Assembly: GCF_000935355.1 (NCBI RefSeq)
Contig: NZ_JXZC01000001.1
Location: 558,001-622,000 of the forward strand
Length of the DNA stretch: 64,000 nucleotides
Origin: Rossellomorea aquimaris
GTDB taxonomy: Bacteria > Bacillota > Bacilli > Bacillales > Bacillaceae_B
Direction: 5' to 3'
Position 1 is the stretch's first letter. Every line of letters starts with the position of its first letter. The position numbers and the translations under genes are program-made. Below, in pieces: positions 35,042 through 41,848 of the stretch. The notes beneath the pieces are model-generated. The model saw nothing but the letters and a program-made list of their open reading frames with translations, was not told where the DNA came from and searched no databases.

Positions 35042-35232
35042 TTATTTTTTCAACACGGGAATCAAGATATCAAAATGAGGGTCCTTCAAATCCCGGTCAC
35101 TGGGGTATCTTTCTTATTTAATGGGAAGAGCATCGAAGTATTCAACGTTCGGTCCTCTATAAGGTTCGTATTCACTCTCTTTTAACCATTAATAAATACG
35201 GTGATAGGTAAGACCGATTTTTCGCGGTGCCA
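35042..35232 (-). pseudogene. Remnant of a GyrI-like / AraC effector-binding protein gene
   Basis: Read on the minus strand in shifting frames the segment gives APRKIGLTYHRIY, stop, WLKESEYEPYRGPNVEYFDA, a frame change, then RYPSDRDLKDPHFDILIPVL and stop. This is the characteristic C-terminal third of GyrI-like proteins (IYxxWLxESxYE...GPxxEYF......FxIxIPV). At least one in-frame stop and one frameshift are present and the N-terminal part is absent, so it is a decayed gene fragment. Confidence 0.65.
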
Positions 35233-35304
35233 TCACACGACACTTTACCCATCAGCAACCTCTGAAACCAATGCCCCCAAAAACAACCCAAACAGGTGGT
35301 CTCG

Positions 35305-36219
35305 TCATCTAGCTAACCCTCTCTCGAAAGCAGTTAAATGATTCTGTGATGCATTTCTCAATTGTGTAAAAACAACTCTTACATCTTGACGAAGATTGTA
35401 AGTCAGAAATTTATTATACATGGCTATATTATCAATTTCACCCTGTACCCCTGCTGCGTATGCACTCTTAATTGAATCCGGAGTTGAAGTATAAGCTTGA
35501 GAATTATCTTCAGGCAATGGCATACCATATCGTTGGAAAAGGGTTTGCAAAGCAGAAATATGTCGCAGCTCGGCCTCTTTTATTCTTATGAATGTTTGAA
35601 CATTACCGAAATTCTGTATGATTCGATCGTATCTTGCCTGAGCCAGGTATTCATCCTGCATGGCGTAAACGAGCATTTGAGGCACAGTGAGTGAAGTTGC
35701 ATCAAGTGCTCCTATTGCGCCGTAATTCATTTGCCTCTCCCGTCTCCAACTTCCCTGGTTCTTCATAAAGAAATACAAAAACCAAACGGCATGATTTTGT
35801 TCATCTGCAGCAGCTCGACGGAATGCTTCCTTTATATAGGTATCTTTTGCTCCATCGGCAATCTCTAAATATAAATCAACCGTTTCTTGCTCGTCTTTTA
35901 TGGCAGACTCAAGACCTCTTTTGTATGAAGCAGGACAACCTTCTTGCAATTGAGGAGTGTGAGAGACTCCTGTTATATTCGTATAGATATCATCGAAAGC
36001 TTTTAAATGGCGCATTTCATCATTTCGGATTTCTCTAATTCGATCTTTCTCTTCTACAGTTGGTGCCAATTTAGCAAGTGTTTCATAACACGCGATCGCA
36101 CTATACTCTCCGTTTATTGCCTTTTGTATGTCTTTTATCAGTGAATCATTCTCCTGAACCCGTGAGTAACGATCTAAATAAAAGGGTTTGTATTGACGAT
36201 AAAAATCATAAGGATTCAT
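35305..36219 (-). CDS. Twin ferritin-like domain protein
   Basis: A 304-residue soluble protein with two four-helix ferritin-like units. Unit 1 (about 25-160) carries NGEYSAIACYETLAKLA, ExRNDEMRH, KDEQETVDLYLEIAD and AADEQNHAVWF, a full di-iron set of the rubrerythrin type. Unit 2 (about 185-300) carries QDEYLAQARYDRI, KEAELRHISAL, QGEIDNIAMYNKF and NASQNHLTAF, in which the last ExxH glutamate is serine. ATG at 36219 has GAGGTG nine bases upstream. It may store or oxidise iron or deal with peroxide; the exact role is unknown. Confidence 0.75.
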   Translation of the reverse strand: MNPYDFYRQYKPFYLDRYSRVQENDSLIKDIQKAINGEYSAIACYETLAKLAPTVEEKDRIREIRNDEMRHLKAFDDIYTNITGVSHTPQLQEGCPASYKRGLESAIKDEQETVDLYLEIADGAKDTYIKEAFRRAAADEQNHAVWFLYFFMKNQGSWRRERQMNYGAIGALDATSLTVPQMLVYAMQDEYLAQARYDRIIQNFGNVQTFIRIKEAELRHISALQTLFQRYGMPLPEDNSQAYTSTPDSIKSAYAAGVQGEIDNIAMYNKFLTYNLRQDVRVVFTQLRNASQNHLTAFERGLAR

Positions 36220-36298
36220 ATGGAAAGACACCTCTCTTACTTCTGTCATTAAGTATCTTATGACTTACATCTAATGTGGGTGTCTGGAGAATTATTCT

Positions 36299-37261
36299 TT
36301 ACTTCATCTTATGTACAACTTCATAGGCATCCAAAAGATCCTCTACCAAAATATTATTGATCCTCATTCCCTCCGTCTCACAATCTATCAACCTGACATC
36401 ATTCAGATTGCAAGCTTTAAACTGGCTTCCTTTAAGGTCGCAGCGCTCAAATCTCACAGGTTCATTCTCTTCTCCAAGAGTCGTGTCATGAAGATACACG
36501 CCACCGAAAGTCACATGGGCGAATTCACTATGTGAAAGATTCAAATCAGCAATCAGGGCTTTTTTGAGATTAATATTTTGAAAGCGGGATTCACTTAGAT
36601 TGCAATTACTAAATTGAGCCCCTAATAAGTTACTGTTGCAAAATGTGGAGTGACTCCCGTCAATACCATAGAAATCCGTCTCCTTCACGTTGCTCTGTTC
36701 CACTTGCAACCGTGAAAGGTCAACTTGGCTCAAGGTATTACCTTGGATGTGAATATCCCTCGTCTCACCCTCATCTGTTGCATCAGGCTGTAACCTTTTC
36801 TCATAGCAGAATTCAACTTCTGATTCAAAGACTTTCTTGTACCCCATCTTCTCGTAAAAGGCATGATTATTCAGCTGCCTGCTGGATGTCTCAAGCTCCC
36901 ACGATTTCACCTGTGAAAACTTCTCTTCTATAAATTTCAAGGCAGCTGACCCAATTCCTTTTCCTTGGTAATCTGGATCAACAAAGATACGGTCGATTCT
37001 TGCATGGCGCTTTCCCTCTAACGTGACAATTACACCACCAACGAGCTCCTCGTGATAAAGGATTTTAAAATAATTCAATTCATGGATCATATATTTTCCC
37101 ATCTCTACGGAGTCGTAGCCCGGCGGCTGGATATTGTAATCGACGACATTCTCTGAAAATGAAAGCCATCTTTCTTTTTCAGCATCAAACACTTTCCTCT
37201 TTATATCTGTAAGCATTTCTGCATCTTCTATTCGTGCTCTTTCTATTGTGATAGTACTCAT
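36299..37261 (-). CDS. GNAT acetyltransferase fused to pentapeptide repeats
   Basis: A 320-residue two-domain protein. Residues 1-155 are a GNAT fold: GGVIVTLEGKRHARIDRIFV, then DPDYQGKGIGSAALKFIEEK with the Q/GxGxG/A acetyl-CoA loop, and NNHAFYEKMGYKKV. Residues 165-305 form pentapeptide repeats (A/L/F at the centre): LSQVDLSRLQVEQ, FCNSNLLGAQFSNCNLSESR, ALIADLNLSHSEF, CDLKGSQFKACNLNDVRL. The repeat part would be a right-handed beta helix, usually a protein-binding or DNA-mimic surface. The combination suggests an acetyltransferase with a built-in partner-binding arm. Substrate unknown. Confidence 0.8.
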   Translation of the reverse strand: MSTITIERARIEDAEMLTDIKRKVFDAEKERWLSFSENVVDYNIQPPGYDSVEMGKYMIHELNYFKILYHEELVGGVIVTLEGKRHARIDRIFVDPDYQGKGIGSAALKFIEEKFSQVKSWELETSSRQLNNHAFYEKMGYKKVFESEVEFCYEKRLQPDATDEGETRDIHIQGNTLSQVDLSRLQVEQSNVKETDFYGIDGSHSTFCNSNLLGAQFSNCNLSESRFQNINLKKALIADLNLSHSEFAHVTFGGVYLHDTTLGEENEPVRFERCDLKGSQFKACNLNDVRLIDCETEGMRINNILVEDLLDAYEVVHKMK

Positions 37262-37454
37262 TTTGTTTCTCCTCTTTATTTATTATCAATGGCTCAAAAG
37301 GCAACAGACCTTTACTGATATACTAATCTTTTTACTTTTGTTCAACCAACATGTTTCTACCACCAATTCATTTCATCAGATTTCATTATATGGAAAATTA
37401 TAACTTAATTATATAGGATTGTCTCAAATTGAACATTACTTAACCACAAAAAAA

Positions 37455-37480
37455 AGCCCTGCATTAGAAAACGAGGGCTT
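37455..37480 (-). terminator. Terminator of the ArsR/permease operon
   Basis: AAGCCCT and AGGGCTT pair around 12 bases just after the stop codon of the small CC protein gene; on the minus strand a T9 run follows. Confidence 0.8.
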
Positions 37481-37487
37481 CATTTTT

Positions 37488-37598
37488 TCATTTTTGACAA
37501 CATTCTTTCTTATCATTTTCATCTTTTACTTCTATCACCTTCACTTTACAGCAATCCTTATGTTCCTTCTGTCCAATCAAACCTTTTAACCATTTCAT
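37488..37598 (-). CDS. Small protein with two Cys-Cys pairs in an ArsR/permease operon
   Basis: A 36-residue peptide, MKWLKGLIGQKEHKDCCKVK, ending DENDKKECCQK. An ideal AAGGAGGTG lies before its ATG. It starts 13 bases after the permease gene and is followed by the operon terminator, so it is clearly the third gene. The two CC pairs at residues 16-17 and 34-35 could bind a soft metal(loid) ion. Amphipathic N-terminus KWLKGLIG may attach it to the membrane. It is too short for most gene finders. Its function is unknown; a metal chaperone to the permease is an inference. Confidence 0.7.
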   Translation of the reverse strand: MKWLKGLIGQKEHKDCCKVKVIEVKDENDKKECCQK

Positions 37599-37610
37599 TT
37601 GCCCACCTCC

Positions 37611-38471
37611 TTATATTAAGTAAAATAAGAAACCCGACATAGTAGACATGATAAGTACAGAGCCAATAAAAGCTACCACAAGCTTCTTCTTAAAAATGCT
37701 ATGGAGTAACGTCATCTCCGGAAAGCTAGCTCCTGCTGATGCAATCATCAGAGCCATTACTGGTCCCAAGGCCATTCCTTTAGCAATAAGAATATGAGAG
37801 ATCGGAATCATTGTAGATAGTCGAATATATAATGGAATTCCGATAATCGCAGCTATCGGAACCAGCCACCAATTCTCTCCTCCTAAATAGGTTGTAATCC
37901 ATTCTTCTGGAACAGAACCATGAATAACCGAGCCAATCCCTGCCCCGATAATAAGAAATGGATAGACATTTCTCATAAGTGTAAGTGTTTCTCTTATCGC
38001 TTTCTTAATGTCAATACCATTCTCAGGTGCTGAGAAATTTTCTACCATAACATTTTTTAATTGTCTTTCAAAACCAAATGCACTCAGCGCAAATCCGATG
38101 ATAATAGAAAAAGCAGTGGTTAAAAATGTATATGCAATGGCTACTTTCCATCCCAGTAAATAGGTCATCAAGGACAAAATAGTTAAATCCAGTACAGGTG
38201 AGGCAAAAAGGAAAATCATCACAATGGGAAAACGAACTTTGTTTCGCAATAGATTTACGACAATAGGAATGGTTGAACATGAGCAAAATGGTGTGACGAA
38301 TGCGAAAGCAACAGCAATCAGAGCACTCAACAGAGGATGGCTTCGATCCATCAGCTCCTCCATCCTTTTATAAGGAATAAATCCTTGAAGTAAATGAATC
38401 ACAAAGGATATTCCAACAAACAGCGCCGTTAGTTCAAGTGCAATACTGATAAAATCTTTTAATATAGTCAT
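37611..38471 (-). CDS. Permease of the UPF0718/ArsP-like (DUF318) family
   Basis: A 286-residue membrane protein with eight or so helices. The hallmark is TPFCSCSTIPIVVNLL (about residues 60-75), the cysteine motif of DUF318 permeases such as YraQ and ArsP, which export trivalent organoarsenicals or related thiol-reactive compounds. The second half repeats the fold with GIPLYIRLSTMIPISHILIA. It lies between an ArsR-type regulator with a CVCD metal site and a small CC protein, so a metalloid- or metal-responsive export role is likely. AAGGAGG precedes the ATG. The exact substrate is unknown. Confidence 0.85.
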   Translation of the reverse strand: MTILKDFISIALELTALFVGISFVIHLLQGFIPYKRMEELMDRSHPLLSALIAVAFAFVTPFCSCSTIPIVVNLLRNKVRFPIVMIFLFASPVLDLTILSLMTYLLGWKVAIAYTFLTTAFSIIIGFALSAFGFERQLKNVMVENFSAPENGIDIKKAIRETLTLMRNVYPFLIIGAGIGSVIHGSVPEEWITTYLGGENWWLVPIAAIIGIPLYIRLSTMIPISHILIAKGMALGPVMALMIASAGASFPEMTLLHSIFKKKLVVAFIGSVLIMSTMSGFLFYLI

Positions 38472-38528
38472 TTCGGATTGCCTCCTTTTTAATGAGTCAA
38501 TTTTTTGAATATTGCCAGCTCTTTATTA

Positions 38529-38546
38529 AATCAATTTTTTTTGATT
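38529..38546. promoter_or_regulatory. Internal ArsR-type dyad before the permease gene
   Basis: AATCAA-N6-TTGATT lies in the 112-base gap between arsR and the permease gene. It shares the half-site of the operators at the arsR promoter, so the permease may have a second regulated promoter. Confidence 0.5.
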
Positions 38547-38583
38547 AATAAATCATAAGATGTCACCATGTAAATTAATCACT

Positions 38584-38904
38584 TTATTCACGCCTAAACA
38601 AGCAGCAAAGTTGTTCTGATAACAAGTGATTCAATTCAGTGTGATTTAATGTATAGTAACTCCATGTGCCCCGCGTTTCTTTCCCGATCAACTCAGCGTC
38701 CATTAAAATCTTCAGATGGTAGGAAAGTTTAGATTGGGGTAAGTTTAATTTATCCGATAAGTCACATACGCACACTTCCCCCATTTCAGTAATTTGGTGC
38801 AGGATAAATAACCTTTTTTGATCTGCTAGTGCCTTGAATTTTTTTTCATATTTACTGAAGGTTGAATCCAGTGATATATCTTCTAATGGAATTTGTTTAT
38901 TCAT
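38584..38904 (-). CDS. ArsR/SmtB family metalloregulator
   Basis: A 106-residue winged-helix repressor. The recognition helix region is SQSKLSYHLKIL in the form LPQSKLSYHLKILMDAELIG. The metal site CVCDL in GEVCVCDLSDKLN is the As(III)-type motif of ArsR proteins. A second cysteine pair lies near the end (LCCLFRRE). ATG at 38904 has AGAGGAG eight bases upstream; the frame opens 39 codons earlier inside the promoter and is excluded. Dyads of ATCAAA/TTTGAT surround its promoter and recur before the permease gene, matching usual ArsR operators. Confidence 0.9.
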   Translation of the reverse strand: MNKQIPLEDISLDSTFSKYEKKFKALADQKRLFILHQITEMGEVCVCDLSDKLNLPQSKLSYHLKILMDAELIGKETRGTWSYYTLNHTELNHLLSEQLCCLFRRE

Positions 38905-38922
38905 GCTATCTGCTCCTCTTAA

Positions 38923-38975
38923 ATCAAATTCATTTGATATAATCTTACTATATGCAAGATCTTCCATTGAGTCAA
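38923..38975 (-). promoter_or_regulatory. arsR promoter with operator dyad
   Basis: On the minus strand -35 TTGACT (38975-38970) and -10 TATAGT (38952-38947) are spaced 17 bases. The dyad ATCAAAT-tc-ATTTGAT (38923-38938) covers the start site. A further perfect dyad AAATCAAA-N4-TTTGATTT lies upstream at 38981-39000. Confidence 0.8.
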
Positions 38976-39013
38976 CTGTTAAATCAAAAATATTTGATTT
39001 ATTTAGAAAAACG

Positions 39014-39046
39014 AAAGCCATCTAATCTTGTTGATTAGATGGCTTT
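39014..39046 (-). terminator. Terminator of tyrS
   Basis: AAAGCCATCTAATC and GATTAGATGGCTTT pair perfectly around five bases; on the minus strand CGTTTTT follows. Confidence 0.9.
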
Positions 39047-39055
39047 CTTACGGAG

Positions 39056-40303
39056 TTACATTATTCTCAGCTTTTTGTACTTCCTCTTCCCTACCTGCAC
39101 AATCATCCCATCTTTAACCTCTACTTCTAATTGCATATCCATAACCTTTTCTGAATTGATTTTAATACCTCCATTTTGAATCATCCGTCGCGCTTCACTC
39201 TTTGAAGCTTGCATATTTAACTCAACAAGCAGCTCGATAATTGACACTCTACTATCACCCGTCCACTCTATCTCTGGAATGTCATCAGGAAGTGCTCCTT
39301 TTTGGAATACTTCCTTAAAATTGTTCTCAGCTTGTGCGGCTGCTTCTTCTCCGTGGTACATGGACACGATGGTTTTCCCTAAATGTATTTTGGCATCTCT
39401 AGGGTGGAATGTCCCTTCGATTAATTCCTTCTCTATTTTCGATTTTTCATCTAACGATAAGTCCGTTATCAGGTTGAAATATTTGATGATCAATTCATCC
39501 GGAATCGACATCGTCTTCCCAAACATTTGGTTAGGGTCTTCATCAATCCCAATGTAATTATGTTTTGATTTAGACATTTTATCTATGCCGTCAAGTCCTT
39601 CAAGTAAAGGAAGTAAAATGATCACTTGTTTCTCCTGATTGTAATGCTCCTGAAGATGTCTTCCCATCAACACATTAAATTGTTGATCCGTCCCGCCAAG
39701 CTCCACATCACTTTCTAATGCGACGGAGTCGTATCCTTGCATCAACGGGTAGAAAAACTCATGAAGCGAGACTGGCTTCCCTATTGACAATCGATTCGAA
39801 AAATCGTTTCTTTCAATCAATCGGGCAACCGTGATCTTCGATGATAAATGAATCACATCTTCAAGATTCAATGTTGACAGCCATTTGGAATTGTAATGAA
39901 GCTCCACCTTCTCTTTGTCGAGGACTTTCCCAAATTGCTCAAAGTAAGTTTGGGCATTTCTCTTCACCTCTTCATCAGTCAGCTGCTTCCTAGCAACAGA
40001 CTTGCCGGTTGGATCACCGATTTTACCAGTGAAGTCCCCGATAATGAGCTGAATGATATGACCGTTTTCTTGGAACTGCCTCAATTTGTTCAAGACAACC
40101 GTATGCCCCAGGTGAACATCGGGAGCGGTTGGGTCTAGGCCAAGCTTGACTTTCAACGGTTCTCCTGTCGCAATTGACTTGACGAGTTTTTGCCTTAATT
40201 CTGCTTCTGGTATGATTTCATGAACTCCATTTTTGTATAAGGCTAATTGCTTTTCTACTTCTTCCTGCTGATCTAGTGATAGTGATTCCCATTTGTGTTG
40301 CAT
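39056..40303 (-). CDS. tyrS: Tyrosyl-tRNA synthetase (TyrZ-type)
   Basis: A 415-residue class I synthetase that charges tRNA-Tyr. The HIGH motif is HLGH at 64-67 ([18 protein letters not shown]), and KMSKS is at 242-246. [14 protein letters not shown] and the first residues match the TyrZ branch of bacterial TyrRS rather than the B. subtilis TyrS branch. An S4 RNA-binding domain ends the protein (about 350-410: [20 protein letters not shown]). ATG at 40303 is six bases after AAGGAGGG; an ATG two codons upstream touches that site. Expression is under a T-box with a 20-base repeat array in the leader. Confidence 0.95.
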   Translation of the reverse strand: MQHKWESLSLDQQEEVEKQLALYKNGVHEIIPEAELRQKLVKSIATGEPLKVKLGLDPTAPDVHLGHTVVLNKLRQFQENGHIIQLIIGDFTGKIGDPTGKSVARKQLTDEEVKRNAQTYFEQFGKVLDKEKVELHYNSKWLSTLNLEDVIHLSSKITVARLIERNDFSNRLSIGKPVSLHEFFYPLMQGYDSVALESDVELGGTDQQFNVLMGRHLQEHYNQEKQVIILLPLLEGLDGIDKMSKSKHNYIGIDEDPNQMFGKTMSIPDELIIKYFNLITDLSLDEKSKIEKELIEGTFHPRDAKIHLGKTIVSMYHGEEAAAQAENNFKEVFQKGALPDDIPEIEWTGDSRVSIIELLVELNMQASKSEARRMIQNGGIKINSEKVMDMQLEVEVKDGMIVQVGKRKYKKLRIM

Positions 40304-40380
40304 GAACATCCCTCCTTGATTGATATGTTTGTTTTGTTTGAATATTTGTCAGTTTGATTGTGAATTGTGAAATCATTTTT

Positions 40381-40720
40381 ATTTCGCTGATAAATCATGG
40401 ATTTCGCTGATAATATGATAATTTCGCTGATAAAACGATAATTTCGCTGATAAAATGATAATTTCGCTGATATATTCTGGATTTCGCTGATAAATCGATA
40501 ATTTCGCTGATATATTCTGGATTTCGCTGATAAATCGATAATTTCGCTGATAAAATGATAATATCGCTGATATACTCCTAATTCCTTTGATAAATCGATC
40601 ATCCTGCTGATATATTTTGATGGCAGAAGTCGAATTTGTTATTTCTAAACGTTATATCACGAAATTCACCGTAAAAAATAACCATTTCGCCGTTATATTT
40701 CAGATTTCACCGCTACCCAC
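40381..40720 (-). repeat. Array C of the 20-base repeat (12 regular units plus decayed ones) in the tyrS leader
   Basis: On the plus strand ATTTCGCTGATAAATCGATA-type units start every 20 bases from 40381 to 40601, twelve in all; the last three are diverged. Further decayed units (spacing 20-21) run to about 40720, next to the T-box terminator. A 40-base higher-order repeat (unit ending TATTCTGG followed by unit ending AATCGATA) occurs twice at 40461-40540. On the tyrS transcript the units read TTTATCAGCGAAAT. All reading frames through it give artificial repeats, so it is non-coding. Confidence 0.92.
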
Positions 40721-40740
40721 TCTCCTCAACAAAAATCACA

Positions 40741-40975
40741 CCAAAAAACCACGCCCCTAAAAAAGGGACGTGGTTAACGCGGTACCACCCTCATTGAAGA
40801 TTTCTCTTCCACTTCATTCGGATAACGGACCGGCCGTTCTTTGCTACTAAGGATTCACAGAGAATGTTTAAGGAGGTAATTCGCGCTTATCTTTGTACTG
40901 ATTCCCACCAACCATCAGTTCTCTTTACCAGGGAGATAAGTCACTACTCATTCCTATCATGACATATACGATTAT
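40741..40975 (-). promoter_or_regulatory. T-box riboswitch leader of tyrS
   Basis: On the minus strand the canonical T-box sequence GGTGGTACCGCG is at 40789-40778, followed by the terminator CCACGTCCC...GGGGCGTGG and T6 (about 40773-40743). Stem I carries the AGTA S-turn element (near 40947) and a 3' loop GAATTACC, in which TAC fits the tyrosine codon. Uncharged tRNA-Tyr would bind the specifier and the T-box bulge and allow readthrough into tyrS. The terminator lies 440 bases before the start codon, an unusually long gap filled by the repeat array. Confidence 0.93.
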
Positions 40976-40987
40976 GAATTTTCATTT

Positions 40988-41016
40988 ATTTTACAAAAGA
41001 ATGCCATAAAATACAA
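40988..41016 (-). promoter_or_regulatory. tyrS promoter
   Basis: Minus-strand TTGTAT (41016-41011) and TAAAAT (40993-40988) with 17 bases between, just upstream of T-box stem I. Confidence 0.65.
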
Positions 41017-41025
41017 TATGAATTT

Positions 41026-41688
41026 TCAACCTTTCACAATCCCCATCACAAACCCGTCGTATCCTTTAGTCCCTACCGTTTGGACAACAGTAGAATCAAT
41101 TCGGGGTTCTTTAGATAACATATCAACAAATTGGCGAACACCCTGAACGCTTTCATCTTCGGTGTTTTCATTGATTACTTTTCCACCGCGTACCACATTA
41201 TCTGTAATAATGACAGCTCCGGGTTGTGAAAGCTCTAGTGCCCATTTTAAATATTTGGCATTGTTTTGTTTGTCTGCATCGATGAAAATAAAGTCAAACC
41301 TACCCTCAATAGTCGGCAACGTATCCAAGGCAGCACCTACCTTAATTTCTACCATATGATCCATTCCGGCATTTTGAATGTTTTTTGCGGCGACTTTTGC
41401 ATGCTTTTCGCTATATTCCAATGTTATAAGATGTCCGTCCTCGGGCAGTGCCCGCGCAAGCCAGATCGTACTATAGCCTCCAAGTGTCCCGATTTCCAAT
41501 ATGCGTTTCGCTCCTTTAAGCTGTGCAAGTATAGATAGAAACTTCCCTTGATTCGGAGACACATCGATTGCAGGCAGTTCTGCTTCACTATTTGCTTTTA
41601 GTACAGAGTCCATAAGTGGATCTGATACTTGAAGTTTACTCGTGAAATATTGATCAACTTCTGTCCAAGTATTAGTTGATGTCATCAT
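41026..41688 (-). CDS. SAM-dependent O-methyltransferase (Methyltransf_3 family)
   Basis: A 220-residue class I methyltransferase of the caffeoyl-CoA/catechol O-methyltransferase type. Motif I is ILEIGTLGGYSTIWLARALP, shortened as LEIGTLGGYST; FDFIFIDADKQN holds the metal/SAM aspartates and GAVIITDNVVRGG the second metal site. These divalent-ion-dependent enzymes methylate catechol-like hydroxyls. The start has AAGGAG five or eight bases before two tandem ATG codons, so the N-terminus may be one residue shorter. It is divergent from the RNase J gene. Confidence 0.88.
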   Translation of the reverse strand: MMTSTNTWTEVDQYFTSKLQVSDPLMDSVLKANSEAELPAIDVSPNQGKFLSILAQLKGAKRILEIGTLGGYSTIWLARALPEDGHLITLEYSEKHAKVAAKNIQNAGMDHMVEIKVGAALDTLPTIEGRFDFIFIDADKQNNAKYLKWALELSQPGAVIITDNVVRGGKVINENTEDESVQGVRQFVDMLSKEPRIDSTVVQTVGTKGYDGFVMGIVKG

Positions 41689-41848
41689 TATCGCTCCTTA
41701 GTGAGTATCAATCATAAATAATAATAGCATAATTTACCATACAAATGATTACTTTACACTATTCTATAATCTCTCTAAATAAAATCTTATATGAAACCTA
41801 CCCATTCGGGCATAATAAACAAAACAATTTGTCTTGGAGGGTTCATTC

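Noticed and set aside
35160..35304. Possible intact regulator gene before the ferritin-like gene
   Set aside because: In-frame stop and frameshift make it a remnant; listed as a pseudogene instead.
40273..40602. 109-codon minus-strand frame with repeating ISEI/YQRN/LSAK words upstream of tyrS
   Set aside because: It is a read-through of the 20-base repeat in three shifting frames, has no ribosome site and overlaps the tyrS start.
40381..40620. CRISPR array
   Set aside because: The whole 20-base unit repeats head to tail with no unique spacers, and no cas genes are present.
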